Part shown: piece by piece, positions 27,094 to 36,308 of the stretch
How the letters are laid out: every line of letters begins with the position of its first letter
Numbering within the stretch: the stretch's first letter is position 1
Origin: RHLJ01 sp965212165
Lineage (GTDB): Bacteria > Bacteroidota > Rhodothermia > Balneolales > Balneolaceae
Direction of reading: 5' to 3'
DNA length: 64,000 nucleotides
Assembly: GCA_965212165.1 (NCBI GenBank)
Contig: OZ243096.1
Location: 372,001 to 436,000 of the forward strand
The notes under the pieces: generated by a model
What the model saw: only the letters and a program-made list of their open reading frames with translations
What the model was told of the DNA's origin: nothing
The model's database searches: none
Program-made: the position numbers and the translations under genes

Positions 27094-30000
27094 CTATTTA
27101 ATCAAAAGCATTTTCTTTGTGAAAACTTCTCTACCAACCTCTAAGCGATAGAAGTACACTCCACTAGATTGTTCAGATGCATTCCATGTAAATGTATGGA
27201 TTCCAGCTACCCTAACTTCGTTGGTTAGTTCAGAAACTTTTCTACCAAGCATATCAAAAATTGTAAGCCTAACTCTTGATTGCTCAGGAAGCTCAAATGT
27301 TATATTTGTAGACGGGTTAAATGGATTTGGATAATTCTGGTTTAGAGAAATTTCAGTTGGTTTGCTCTCTTCATCTTCATTTGAAACATCTAAAATACTA
27401 TTCATTACTCCTGGTGTGCCACCTTGTTGTGTCGCAGCTTTCCAACTTTGGGGTAATGAATTATCAAAGTCTGAACCCATAAATTCTAAACTAAATCCCG
27501 TTCCATCAGCATTGCTATCCCAAGGATCTTCATCAATATATTGAACTGAATCTACTAATGAGCCCCTATCATCAAATAGCCGAACTTGATCGCTTCCTCC
27601 AGATAGATTAAATCCAAGTTCTCCACTCATTGAAACTACATTTTCATACTGTTCATTAAATGCTGTTAAATCAGCTGAGATAACTATATATGAATTAGGT
27701 GACATTTCAGTTCCGTTTGGAAACTCGTAAGCATGAGTATCGTCATCATCTTTTACTACCCATCTACTTAAGTCAATCGTGTACTCTGATGGATTATAAA
27801 GCTCTATCCAATCTCCAGTTTCTTTTTCTGGCGAGGAATTGTACATAATTTCGTTAATAGTAACATCTAATAATGGCCCTTCAATTTTCTCAAAATTTGC
27901 TGTATATGTAGTTCTCGATGAACCATTAATCTTATTCTCAGTTGAAGTTGATGCTCCACTCCATCCAATAAACCGATACCCACGTCGTGGAACCGCTGTT
28001 AATTCAACCGGTACCGGTGAATATGTTGTCGAGTTATTAGTATAAGCTTCACTGGTAAAGTAGCGTCCTGCCCATGGATATGAATCTGGTTCAATTCTGT
28101 TTACTCTCACTATACCATGTTCTGGGTTTGAAGTATTAACACGTATATTTCTAGGTTGTGAAAGTTTAAAACGCTCAATTAAAAAGTTCTCCATATTAAT
28201 TCGGCGATTATCCACAAAATTTTTCATCCAATTGATATTACCTTCCCAATTTTCCATGGAGCCTCCCCATCTTTCAATATGACGAGGCATTTCAGATGAA
28301 ATATTTGATGCCAATGAGTCTATTACGTGGTTCACATATGCTGCATCAAATGATGTATTCATTAAATCAGAAACCCTGTTTACAAATTTTTGTACGAAAA
28401 CATCACTAGTAATCATTCTTCTAAACGTAAAAGTAGACCACGACGGATTTGGCCAACAACAACCATTTGGTTGAAGCGCAAATTCTAAGGTATTGTGGTT
28501 TACATTTTCAGCCCAGCCCAAACCAAAATCGGTATCATACAAGATCCAACGCCATTTACCGTTTTCACCACGATCTCTCCAATATTTGATATTATTACCT
28601 GGCCAATCTGTATTCGCATAATAAATTTGTGATGCCCAGTAATCTATATAGTTATCAATATCTATCAAGTCTGTTATCCTTCTATAATCTTCCTCATTAT
28701 TCATATTTGCAGAACCCAATTCAGATAAGAAGCTATTGTAATTATCTATACTCCCATGAACCACGATTAAATCTGACTCGAGTAGATCGATGTTGTTTGA
28801 ATTTGTGGCAGGATGATTTGATTCAATGAAATGCTCGTTAATTTTTTCCCTAATGTTATGTATGCCCCAGTACTCTCCGTTTAAGTAAACAACAGCGGGT
28901 TTAAATGCTTGAACATCAAGCTCTGTATCTTTCACTAAAGTGGTCATTAAACCATCTCTAAAGTGAGTGTTTCCAAAATCGTTTCCGGAATTTCTCAATA
29001 TAAATGCTTGAAATTGATCGATTTCTTTAGATTCAAAGAGCTTATAATCTAGTTCTGAATTGCCATAATCTCCCCTAAAATAAATAGCTAAAGATTTTTG
29101 AGGATTAATAGATCTACTCCAAGCACCAAAAATTTTAGCGCCAGCATTTGAGCTAAAACCGAAAGTATTTTCAACCTCGTAATACTCAATAAATACAGGA
29201 ATTTCCCAATCTTGATTCCAGTTTGCTGGTCCATTACTCCCATTACCATCAATTCCGTTTGTACCTCTTACATAAATTCCACTTTCATCACTCCAAAGAT
29301 TATCTGGTTCGGTACTTAATGAAACTATCGGCAGGTTATGATCTGTTGCAATCAAATAGGTGTGTGTTATTACTCTGCTTGGTAATTTCCCATCCTCAAT
29401 AGTTCGGAATTTATAGGTCGTTGTAGAGGAAACGGTCAGAGAGTTACTACCAAATACTTGAGAATTAGATGTAGGATCACTGCCGTCGGTAGTAAAATAT
29501 GTGATGTTACCTAAATTAGGATCAACTAAATCTAGATCAATTGCATCACTATATACTCCACCTTTTTGAACAATTCCAGGCTCTATGGAACGACCAGTAA
29601 AGCCTGTAGTAGTATTGGCAGCTAATGGTGTTGGTACATTATAAATATAGTTACTCGCGTCAGCACCACGTCCATACGATTCATTTGATTGTAATTCAGG
29701 GTAAGTAAGAGAATCTGCTATTACAGAGTCAGGTGAAGTAAGCCAAATTGTTTCTCCAGCAGAACTTAATTTAAAATTTAAGTGGGTTGTAGTTAGACCA
29801 CTTTCTGAAATAGTAATTTGACTAGCAATACCTCTTGAATTTTCTGGATTTTCTGATCTAGATACACTTAAAAATGGTACTAAGGAAAGATCAGAAGAAG
29901 TAGTACCTGAATTGTGAATTTGTATTGCTAATACGTTTTCACCTTCTACTAATAGTTCCTTGTAATTATTAATAATTATTGCAGGTAGTTCCTCTCCTTT

Positions 30001-30708
30001 AACAAGAGCTGCATCGTCGATAAAAGTAGTTGAGAACTCATTATAGGCTATAGGTGCATTGCCAGACATATTGAAGCGAGATATCTCAACTCCATTAATA
30101 TAAGCAACATAACCATCATCAAAACTAATATGAAATAGTAAGCTATCTACAATAGAAAGATCATCAATAGTAAATGATGTTCTTGTAAAGATTGAGCCTG
30201 TTCCATTTGGTACTATTGTAGCGTCATCATCATCACCATATCCAAGTCCAAATACACCATTTTCCCAACTTGCATCATCAAAACTTGATTGTATCCATAT
30301 ATTAGATACTGGCGAGTTTGGAATAATATATTTTGTGTTATCTCCTTCTCTAATTATCGTTTCCCAAAAGCTCCTACTAAGCCCTGAATTATTTCCTCGA
30401 TTTTTATCGCTTGCAAATACTAAAAAATAATCATTCGCTGGAATCTCAATATCTGAGAATATAAATTTGAAAGGGTTATCAGGATCATCGGAAATCCCAT
30501 ATCCTAGGAGACTAATACTTGCATCAGTTGGGTTATAGAATTCAATCCAATCTGGAGAGTCCCCATCCTCATCAGTAATGCCTTGACTATTACTAGCCAC
30601 CACTTCATTAATAACTAACTGCGCTTGTATATTTTCCATTGATAATAAAAACATCAATAGAAAAAGCGCTACCAATTTATGCGGCGCTGTTACCGATTTT
30701 AAACTCAT
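27094..30708 (-). CDS. Secreted CotH-kinase-like protein with lamin-tail domains and T9SS sorting domain
   Basis: 1204 residues. A signal peptide (about 1-29, ending NIQA) precedes a lamin-tail domain (VINEVVASNS, DWIEFYNPTD). A beta-rich region holds a chitobiase-like segment FTTDGSDPTSNSQVF near 405. The CotH domain lies about 500-830 (AFILRNSGND, NGEYWGIHNIREKINE, WILYDTDFGLGW). A repeat resembling the InlB B type follows (GYRFIGWSGAS), then a second lamin-tail domain (VTINEIMYNS, DWIELYNPSEY). The C-terminus is NQNYPNPFNPST to FTKKMLLIK. CotH proteins are atypical kinases that phosphorylate proteins in spore coats. Whether surface-exposed homologues are active is unknown; the D-x-D of YDTDFG is retained. 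Confidence 0.9.
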   Translation of the reverse strand: MSLKSVTAPHKLVALFLLMFLLSMENIQAQLVINEVVASNSQGITDEDGDSPDWIEFYNPTDASISLLGYGISDDPDNPFKFIFSDIEIPANDYFLVFASDKNRGNNSGLSRSFWETIIREGDNTKYIIPNSPVSNIWIQSSFDDASWENGVFGLGYGDDDDATIVPNGTGSIFTRTSFTIDDLSIVDSLLFHISFDDGYVAYINGVEISRFNMSGNAPIAYNEFSTTFIDDAALVKGEELPAIIINNYKELLVEGENVLAIQIHNSGTTSSDLSLVPFLSVSRSENPENSRGIASQITISESGLTTTHLNFKLSSAGETIWLTSPDSVIADSLTYPELQSNESYGRGADASNYIYNVPTPLAANTTTGFTGRSIEPGIVQKGGVYSDAIDLDLVDPNLGNITYFTTDGSDPTSNSQVFGSNSLTVSSTTTYKFRTIEDGKLPSRVITHTYLIATDHNLPIVSLSTEPDNLWSDESGIYVRGTNGIDGNGSNGPANWNQDWEIPVFIEYYEVENTFGFSSNAGAKIFGAWSRSINPQKSLAIYFRGDYGNSELDYKLFESKEIDQFQAFILRNSGNDFGNTHFRDGLMTTLVKDTELDVQAFKPAVVYLNGEYWGIHNIREKINEHFIESNHPATNSNNIDLLESDLIVVHGSIDNYNSFLSELGSANMNNEEDYRRITDLIDIDNYIDYWASQIYYANTDWPGNNIKYWRDRGENGKWRWILYDTDFGLGWAENVNHNTLEFALQPNGCCWPNPSWSTFTFRRMITSDVFVQKFVNRVSDLMNTSFDAAYVNHVIDSLASNISSEMPRHIERWGGSMENWEGNINWMKNFVDNRRINMENFLIERFKLSQPRNIRVNTSNPEHGIVRVNRIEPDSYPWAGRYFTSEAYTNNSTTYSPVPVELTAVPRRGYRFIGWSGASTSTENKINGSSRTTYTANFEKIEGPLLDVTINEIMYNSSPEKETGDWIELYNPSEYTIDLSRWVVKDDDDTHAYEFPNGTEMSPNSYIVISADLTAFNEQYENVVSMSGELGFNLSGGSDQVRLFDDRGSLVDSVQYIDEDPWDSNADGTGFSLEFMGSDFDNSLPQSWKAATQQGGTPGVMNSILDVSNEDEESKPTEISLNQNYPNPFNPSTNITFELPEQSRVRLTIFDMLGRKVSELTNEVRVAGIHTFTWNASEQSSGVYFYRLEVGREVFTKKMLLIK

Positions 30709-30820
30709 TATTTCCGAATTCTTCTAAATTACACTAAATAAGTATTTCACTTAAAAATATGCTTTTTGAGCCTCAATTCTAAGGTGAAAGAATATCACAA
30801 CTTTAAAAATATTTGAGAAG

Positions 30821-31435
30821 TTACGATGAAGATTTCAATAGGTGTTTAAACTCTGATTTAAACTTCTTGATCTTTGGAGCAATAATGTATGAGCAATAGC
30901 CCGCATTTGGATTGTTCTCAAAGTAATTTTGATGATAGTTCTCTGCAACATAGTAGTTTGTAAGAGGTTCGATTGTCGTAACAATTGGATCATCCCAAAG
31001 ACCAGATGCATCAGTTTCTTTCAGAGATTCTTCTGCTATTCTTTTTTGCTCTTCATTGTGATAGTAAATTACTGATCGATACTGAGTTCCAACATCATTC
31101 CCTTGTCGATTTAGCGTAGTTGGATCATGCGTATGCCAAAGAACTTTAAGTAATTGCTCATAGCTTATAACATCTGGGTCGAAATGAATTCTTGCTACTT
31201 CAGCATGTCCAGTGCGACCGGATGTAACTGCACGGTATGAAGGATTTTCAACATGTCCTCCAGAATACCCAGATTCAACATGTTCTATACCTTCTACTAT
31301 TTCATAAACGGCTTCCACACACCAAAAACATCCCGCCCCAAAGGTGGCAACTTCTATCTTTTTATCCATATCCTGCGCAAAACTAATTGTTGAAAGGCTT
31401 AATAATAGCCCTGTTAAACATATTTTTTTAATCAT
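30821..31435 (-). CDS. msrA: Exported peptide-methionine (S)-S-oxide reductase
   Basis: 204 residues. Signal peptide 1-20 (ends SFAQ), then the MsrA domain with catalytic GAGCFWCVEAVYE near residue 33, GYSGGHVENPSYRAV, GHAEVARIHFDP, and GTQYRSVIYYH. It reduces S-methionine sulfoxide in proteins. The signal peptide places it in the periplasm or outside, where it would protect the many exported proteins coded nearby. No MsrB is attached or adjacent. Confidence 0.96.
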   Translation of the reverse strand: MIKKICLTGLLLSLSTISFAQDMDKKIEVATFGAGCFWCVEAVYEIVEGIEHVESGYSGGHVENPSYRAVTSGRTGHAEVARIHFDPDVISYEQLLKVLWHTHDPTTLNRQGNDVGTQYRSVIYYHNEEQKRIAEESLKETDASGLWDDPIVTTIEPLTNYYVAENYHQNYFENNPNAGYCSYIIAPKIKKFKSEFKHLLKSSS

Positions 31436-31534
31436 TTTGATAATAAATGAATTTTATTTTCTTCAAATAAACGCAATACTTTCGTTTTGAGTATCACATT
31501 TCTTTAACATTGAAAACCATAGATTCATTTCAAT

Positions 31535-31570
31535 AAAAAAAGCTTGCTTCAAATTTGAAACAAGCTTTTA
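31535..31570 (-). terminator. Terminator downstream of tRNA-Leu
   Basis: AAAAGCTTG and CAAGCTTTT arms extend inward with TTCAAATTTGAA to make a nearly perfect hairpin. Read on the minus strand it ends in seven T. It starts 6 bp after the tRNA 3' end. Confidence 0.85.
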
Positions 31571-31575
31571 AAAAG

Positions 31576-31659
31576 TGCTCACGAATGGAGTCGAACCATC
31601 ACGGGATTTCTCCCACACGCCCCTCAAGCGTGCGCGTCTACCAATTCCGCCACGTGAGC
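31576..31659 (-). tRNA. tRNA-Leu, anticodon GAG
   Basis: The minus strand gives an 84-nt class II tRNA: acceptor GCTCACG/CGTGAGC with discriminator A, D-arm GCG-GAATTGGTAGA-CGC, anticodon stem CACGC/GCGTG with loop TTGAGGG (anticodon GAG), long variable arm GGGA-GAAA-TCCC, and T-loop TTCGACT. The CCA end is not encoded. It reads CUC and CUU codons. Confidence 0.97.
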
Positions 31660-31671
31660 AAGAATGGGTTG

Positions 31672-31703
31672 CAAAGATAGTTCTTTTATCGTCCAAAATT
31701 CAA
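31672..31703 (-). promoter_or_regulatory. Bacteroidota-type promoter of the tRNA-Leu gene
   Basis: The minus strand has TATCTTTG at 31679-31672, a perfect match to the TAnnTTTG -7 element of the Bacteroidota housekeeping sigma factor. TTG (31703-31701) lies 21 bp upstream as a -33 element. Transcription would begin just before the tRNA 5' end at 31659. Confidence 0.7.
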
Positions 31704-31710
31704 TGCATAA

Positions 31711-31742
31711 ATAAAAAACCCCACTCATTTAGGAGTAGGGTT
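31711..31742 (-). terminator. Terminator of the Spy-like gene
   Basis: Ten-bp stem with one mismatch (AACCCTACTC with GAGTGGGGTT on the minus strand), followed by a T-run. It lies 8 bp after the stop of the 31751-32182 gene and shares its surroundings with the tRNA promoter. Confidence 0.85.
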
Positions 31743-31750
31743 TAACGCTT

Positions 31751-32182
31751 CTAGTTATCACCTTTTGGATGATCTTTCAGACGTTGGCGAATGTCATATT
31801 GTATTGCTTCTTTTTTATCTAAATAAATTGCGTATTGCTCTTTTGTAAGAACTCCATGAATAGCTTTCTGATGCTCATCCCTTAATTCTTTAGACATCGC
31901 CATTTTTTTCATGCGATTCACTTTTTCTTCTCTTAGCTCTTTACCTTTCAAGGCAAATTCTTCATCAATTTCTTTGATCTGTGCTTCTTGAGTATCACTT
32001 AGATCGAGATATTGATCAAAAACTGCTAGATGTGCTTCAGCTCTAACTTCTGGAGGAAGATCTCGAAACATTTCTCGGTCTGTGTTCCTGCCTCTATCAC
32101 CATTTCGAGGTTGAGCGAGTGCTGGTAAAGAAATAATTAATGCTAAAGCTAATACTGTAATTGATTTCATTGTTCGTTTCAT
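31751..32182 (-). CDS. Small exported Spy/CpxP-like (LTxxQ-type) protein
   Basis: 143 residues from ATG 32182; the frame continues to a TTG at 32209 but the signal sequence KSITVLALALIISLPALAQ favours the ATG. The mature part is a charged helical protein with LDLSDTQEAQIKEIDEEF and VLTKEQYAIYLDKKEA, matching the two LTxxQ-like hairpins of Spy/CpxP periplasmic chaperones. Such proteins buffer envelope stress or metal stress. No Cpx- or Zra-type kinase gene is adjacent. The assignment rests on pattern only. Confidence 0.65.
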   Translation of the reverse strand: MKRTMKSITVLALALIISLPALAQPRNGDRGRNTDREMFRDLPPEVRAEAHLAVFDQYLDLSDTQEAQIKEIDEEFALKGKELREEKVNRMKKMAMSKELRDEHQKAIHGVLTKEQYAIYLDKKEAIQYDIRQRLKDHPKGDN

Positions 32183-32270
32183 AATGTTCAAAATTGAATT
32201 TGCGACCAAGCGTTCAACGTTGAGTATAAGACGAACTAAAATCTTGAATAGTTTTTCGAAGCCTAAAAAA

Positions 32271-32813
32271 TTATTCTTCTAATTGGCGTTGAGCATATTC
32301 ATTACTTGGATCAATTTTGAGGGCTTGCTCATAATATGTTCTAGCTTTATCCACTTGACCACCGCGCTTGATCATATCTCCCATCAAAATCCAATTTTCA
32401 GCATCATGTGGATCTGCTTTTATACGACCAATTAAATACGGAAAAGCTTCCTGACCACGGTCTGTCATTAACATGAGCATTACTTTGTTTCTATGAGCAC
32501 CCGCAGAATCAGCCATTTTTATGGCTTGATCAAAATCATTTTCAGCTTCCGCTAACTTCTCTTGTTGCATAAATAAATTGCCTCGCAAATTGAAATAATT
32601 GGCGTTTCCACCAGAAAGTTCAATGGCTTTATTTATTGTTTGTTCACTTAACTCCAATTGATTGAGTTGTTGCATTATCAATGCTTCTAAATAATACGGT
32701 TCGTGAACATCAGGGAATTCTTTTTGAAGCTCTCTTGCAGCATCTAAACTATGATCGATGTCTTTGTCTTGTAAAAGTTCAAAGCCACGGTTTAATTTTT
32801 CTTCGAAATTCAT
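32271..32813 (-). CDS. Cytoplasmic TPR-repeat protein
   Basis: 180 residues, no signal peptide. It has about four tetratricopeptide repeats (HEPYYLEALIMQQLNQLELSEQ, GNANYFNLRGNLFMQQEKLAEAENDFDQAI, AENWILMGDMIKRGGQVDKARTYYEQALKIDP). It is a protein-interaction scaffold of unknown partner. It is the last gene of the dnaA-led operon, 4 bp after the small membrane protein gene. Confidence 0.8.
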   Translation of the reverse strand: MNFEEKLNRGFELLQDKDIDHSLDAARELQKEFPDVHEPYYLEALIMQQLNQLELSEQTINKAIELSGGNANYFNLRGNLFMQQEKLAEAENDFDQAIKMADSAGAHRNKVMLMLMTDRGQEAFPYLIGRIKADPHDAENWILMGDMIKRGGQVDKARTYYEQALKIDPSNEYAQRQLEE

Positions 32814-32817
32814 GTAT

Positions 32818-33009
32818 CTATTTGGTTTTATCTGATAAGTCTTCGTATTCAGCTTCTTCGATCTGATCGAATTTTTTCTTACCCCTTGAATTTCCTCTTT
32901 GGAAGGGGTTAAACTGTTGATTTCTACTACCGGAAGGTAAGAACATTCGTCTTATATATCTCATAAGAACGAAAAAAAGAGCCATAAAAAATAGAAATTT
33001 AAATATCAT
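32818..33009 (-). CDS. Small membrane protein, DUF4834-like
   Basis: 63 residues. One N-terminal membrane helix (IFKFLFFMALFFVLMRYIRR) is followed by a basic linker and an acidic end EEAEYEDLSDKTK. This size and layout resemble the DUF4834 family of Bacteroidota, often found beside nucleoside kinase and tRNA genes. The function is unknown. It is embedded in the dnaA operon with gaps of 2 and 4 bp, so it is translated, not a shadow. Confidence 0.65.
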   Translation of the reverse strand: MIFKFLFFMALFFVLMRYIRRMFLPSGSRNQQFNPFQRGNSRGKKKFDQIEEAEYEDLSDKTK

Positions 33010-33011
33010 GT

Positions 33012-33653
33012 TTATGGAGCGATGTGTATGTGAGTATTTGAATGAATCGGTCGTTCAAAAATCTGCTCTTCTATATAAGCTAAATGATCTGGGTTGTTTA
33101 CAAAATCAATTTCCGTTGTATTTATAAAAATAACGGGTGTTTTATTGAAATGGTAAAAAAAGTGGTTATATGCGTTATTCAAATCCTGTAAATAATCTCG
33201 AGTGATATGTTGTTCGTAATCTCTTCCTCTTTTTGAAATATTCTCCATTAACCTGTCTACTGATGCTTGAATAAATACTATCAAATTTGGTTGAGCTGCA
33301 ATTCCAGTCATAATGTTAAAGATAGAATCATAAAGTGCGAGTTCATCTTCCTGAAGATTTAATCGAGCAAATATCCGATCTTTTTCAAAAATGTAATCAG
33401 AAATAGTTAACTGATGAAACAGATCTTGAACCATCATATTCTGTTGTTGCTTAAATCGACTTGCTAAAAAAGCTAGTTGAGTTTGAAAAGCGTAACGCTC
33501 TTTGTCTTCATAAAATTTCGGGAGAAACGGATTATCTTCAAATTCTTCTAATACCAATCGAGCTTGCCTTCGTTCGGCAAGTAACTTTGCTAGAGAAGTT
33601 TTTCCTGCTCCAATAACACCTTCTACTGCAATAAAATCGAGTTGGTTTGACAT
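33012..33653 (-). CDS. Deoxynucleoside kinase (dAK/dGK type)
   Basis: 213 residues. P-loop FIAVEGVIGAGKTSLAKLL at the N-terminus, EEFEDNPFLPKFYEDKERYAFQTQLAFL (substrate Glu and lid), ISDYIFEKDRIFA, and the lid-region R-x-x-x-R (SKRGRDYEQ). It phosphorylates salvaged deoxyadenosine or deoxyguanosine for dNTP supply. Position after folK is common in Bacteroidota; here both belong to the dnaA operon. Confidence 0.92.
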   Translation of the reverse strand: MSNQLDFIAVEGVIGAGKTSLAKLLAERRQARLVLEEFEDNPFLPKFYEDKERYAFQTQLAFLASRFKQQQNMMVQDLFHQLTISDYIFEKDRIFARLNLQEDELALYDSIFNIMTGIAAQPNLIVFIQASVDRLMENISKRGRDYEQHITRDYLQDLNNAYNHFFYHFNKTPVIFINTTEIDFVNNPDHLAYIEEQIFERPIHSNTHIHIAP

Positions 33654-33654
33654 A

Positions 33655-34143
33655 TTACCAGTTCAATTGGGTCTTCGAAATCCTTATAGTTACCGCCTTT
33701 TTAACTAACTCATCAATTGTTTGAGCAGTTCTTGGATCTTTCCAGTTTGGGAAAACATCACTTAAAGGCATTAGAACAAATAAACGCTTAATATATTCGT
33801 TATGTGGAATGATAAGAGTATCTGTGTGAAGCACCAAGTCGTCGTATGCAATAATATCTAAATCTATCGTTCTAGCGGTCCATTTTGGGTAACGTGATGG
33901 GCGACCTTGTTTTTTTTCTTGTGATTTAAGTTGCTCAAATACAGCTTCAGCAGTTAAGCTTGATTCAATTACAATAACTGCATTCAGGAAATCATTATCA
34001 GATGGACCAACTGGTTCAGAAGAATAGATGGAAGAAGCTATAATATCACAACTTGAAATAGACTCTAAAAATTTTCTAGCCTTCTTTAGTTGATTGTGGG
34101 GATCATCAAGATTAGAACCAAGGGCAATAACTACCTGGGCCAT
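33655..34143 (-). CDS. folK: 6-hydroxymethyl-7,8-dihydropterin pyrophosphokinase
   Basis: 162 residues. HPPK motifs ALGSNLDDPHNQLKKA at the start, SSEPVGPSDNDFLNAVI, and the signature WTARTIDLDIIAYDD. It transfers pyrophosphate from ATP to the pterin in folate synthesis. Its first 13 bp overlap the end of folB, the previous enzyme in the same pathway. Confidence 0.97.
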   Translation of the reverse strand: MAQVVIALGSNLDDPHNQLKKARKFLESISSCDIIASSIYSSEPVGPSDNDFLNAVIVIESSLTAEAVFEQLKSQEKKQGRPSRYPKWTARTIDLDIIAYDDLVLHTDTLIIPHNEYIKRLFVLMPLSDVFPNWKDPRTAQTIDELVKKAVTIRISKTQLNW

Positions 34144-34490
34144 AGCATTGTTACTTCAGAGTATAATGTTTCACCTGGCATAGGTGGATTAAATTTTCGA
34201 ACTGAAACTTCAATTGACTCGACATCAGCAAAATAGGAATAAAGTTTTTGTCCTATTAAGAAAGTAAGTGTCTCGATTAATTTTTTTGAGTCACTTTCCA
34301 TAACGGAAGCAATGATCTCTCTTGCTTTGGAATAATCTATAGTATTTGAAAGTTCATCCGTTTTACCAGCCTCAGTTAATGATGTAGTAAACGAAACATC
34401 TACTTCAAAATCATTGCCTTCAATGCGTTCATTTTCAAAATAACCGTGTAATGCTCTAAACTTAAGTCCTTTTAGAACTAGTTTGTCCAT
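34131..34490 (-). CDS. folB: Dihydroneopterin aldolase
   Basis: 119 residues, normal length. Motifs include LKGLKFRALHGYFENERIEGNDFEVDV, with the catalytic-region His-Gly-x-x-x-x-E, TDELSNTIDYSKAREII, and a C-terminal SVRKFNPPMPG. It cleaves dihydroneopterin to 6-hydroxymethyl-dihydropterin, the substrate of FolK. It lies 2 bp after dnaA. Confidence 0.96.
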   Translation of the reverse strand: MDKLVLKGLKFRALHGYFENERIEGNDFEVDVSFTTSLTEAGKTDELSNTIDYSKAREIIASVMESDSKKLIETLTFLIGQKLYSYFADVESIEVSVRKFNPPMPGETLYSEVTMLWPR

Positions 34491-34492
34491 GG

Positions 34493-35932
34493 CTATAGAC
34501 TAGCTACTTCAATACGTTGATGAAGTTCTTCAAGAATTCGTTTATGCTTTGGGCTAGTACTCATTCGTTCTTCAACGGTAGAGATTGCATGTATTACAGT
34601 TGAATGATCCCTACCACCAAAATGTAATCCAATAGTTTTCAAGCTTGACTTGGTAAATCTTTTTGAGAGATACATGGCAATTTGACGAGCTTCAACAATT
34701 TCTTGTTTACGAGTTTTCTCGCGAACTTTGTTTGTATCGATTCCGAAATAATCACAAACATAATTTTGTATAGACTCAATAGAGATTTGAGTATGTGACT
34801 CCTTTACCATGTCTTTTAAGACACGCTTAGCCATTGCTAAATCAATGTCATCAATATTCTGCAATGAAGCGTGAGCAAGTAACTTGATTATTGCGCCTTC
34901 TAAATCACGAACATTAGATTTAAAATTATGTGCGATGAACTCAATAATATCAGGTTCAATCTCAATGCCATTATCATTTGCTTTACGTTCGAGTATAGCA
35001 TACCGAGTTTCATACTCAGGCATTTGTAGATCAGCACTTAAGCCCCACCCAAATCTTGAAATTAATCTTTCTTGAATATCTGGAACATCTTTTGGAGCTC
35101 TATCACTACTTAAGATAATTTGTTTACCATCCTGATGTAGCGCATTAAAAATATGAAAGAATTCTTCTTGGGTTTTTTCTTTCCCACTAAAAAACTGAAT
35201 ATCATCAACAATCAATACATCAATATTTCTGTAGAACATTGAGAACTCACTTGCTCTATTATTTCTTATAGCATGAACAAATTCATTAGTAAATGCTTCT
35301 GAAGATATATAAAGTACAGACTTCTCATCACCAAACTTTTGTTTTACTCTATTACCTATACTTTGGATTAAGTGAGTTTTTCCAAGACCTGTTGGACCGT
35401 ATGTAAAAAATGGATTAAATGAATTATTACCAGGACTGTCTGCAATAGCCATTGCTGCGGAACGTGCTAATCTATTACAATCACCTTCTATATATCTTTC
35501 GAATACATATGAACTGTTTAGATTAGAATCGATCTTTGTTTTTCTAATCCCTGGAATTACAAAAGGATTCTCAATTCTTTCAGGATAACCTTCTGGATAC
35601 CCTTGGATATGCTGCGCTTGAACAGGAGGCATTGGCCGCTGAGGTAAACGAACTGAACGGTTATTTTCAAATTGTTCAGATTTTTCCATCAAAATGGAAT
35701 ATTCGAGCTTGCCTTCAGATCCAAGTACTTTTGCCAAGGTTGAACGGAGCATATTATAATAGTGCTCTTCTAGCCATTCGTACCAAAATTGACTTGGCAC
35801 TTGAATTGTTAGAGTATCTTCAATTAGACTAACAGGCTTAATCGGCTCGAACCACGACTTATACTTTTGATAGCTAATGTTGTCTTTAATAATATCAAGG
35901 CATTTATCCCAAGCCGCCTCAGCCGATACCAT
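34493..35932 (-). CDS. dnaA: Chromosomal replication initiator DnaA
   Basis: 479 residues from ATG 35932; an in-frame TTG sits two codons upstream at 35938. Domain I (AWDKCLDIIKDNISYQKYKSWFEPIKP), a short domain II linker, AAA+ domain III with Walker A GPTGLGKTHLIQSIG and Walker B VLIVDDIQFFSGKEKTQEEFF, and domain IV with the DnaA signature GRDHSTVIHAI are complete. DnaA-ATP binds 9-mer boxes and melts the origin. The region immediately upstream contains such boxes. Downstream genes folB, folK, dNK, DUF4834-like and TPR follow with gaps of 4 bp or less or with overlap. Confidence 0.98.
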   Translation of the reverse strand: MVSAEAAWDKCLDIIKDNISYQKYKSWFEPIKPVSLIEDTLTIQVPSQFWYEWLEEHYYNMLRSTLAKVLGSEGKLEYSILMEKSEQFENNRSVRLPQRPMPPVQAQHIQGYPEGYPERIENPFVIPGIRKTKIDSNLNSSYVFERYIEGDCNRLARSAAMAIADSPGNNSFNPFFTYGPTGLGKTHLIQSIGNRVKQKFGDEKSVLYISSEAFTNEFVHAIRNNRASEFSMFYRNIDVLIVDDIQFFSGKEKTQEEFFHIFNALHQDGKQIILSSDRAPKDVPDIQERLISRFGWGLSADLQMPEYETRYAILERKANDNGIEIEPDIIEFIAHNFKSNVRDLEGAIIKLLAHASLQNIDDIDLAMAKRVLKDMVKESHTQISIESIQNYVCDYFGIDTNKVREKTRKQEIVEARQIAMYLSKRFTKSSLKTIGLHFGGRDHSTVIHAISTVEERMSTSPKHKRILEELHQRIEVASL

Positions 35933-35938
35933 TTGCAA

Positions 35939-36308
35939 TTTGTTCTTATCCTCCCGGAAAATCAGTTTTATCGTATATAAAAAAATCAGTTATCCACAGC
36001 CAAAAAAGATTTTTTTGACCTAAAGCTGAAATGAAAATGACGAATTATATGCGACTTGTCAAACTCTAGTTCACCATTTTTTTAAAAGTTATCCACATTA
36101 ATAAATATTGGCTAATTATATGAGGCTCAACTGTTTATGAAAAATATGCTATTCATAATAATTAAAACTTGATCTCTCATAACATTCCCATAACATGCGA
36201 ATAGCTCATTCAACAACAAAAAAATAGACGACCGTATTATTTTTCCACAAGTTTTCCACATTTTTTATTATTAAAAATTATTCCACTTTTCAAAATTAGA
36301 ATGTATTT
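35939..36308. other. Candidate chromosomal origin of replication (oriC) with four DnaA boxes
   Basis: This very AT-rich gap between dnaA and prmC holds two perfect DnaA boxes TTATCCACA (35990-35998 and 36089-36097) and two TTTTCCACA boxes (36241-36249 and 36252-36260, 11 bp apart), all in the same orientation. A further near-match TATTCCACT lies near 36279. The stretch between contains long A/T runs suitable for unwinding. It may also carry the dnaA promoter, so autoregulation by DnaA is an alternative role. Confidence 0.75.
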
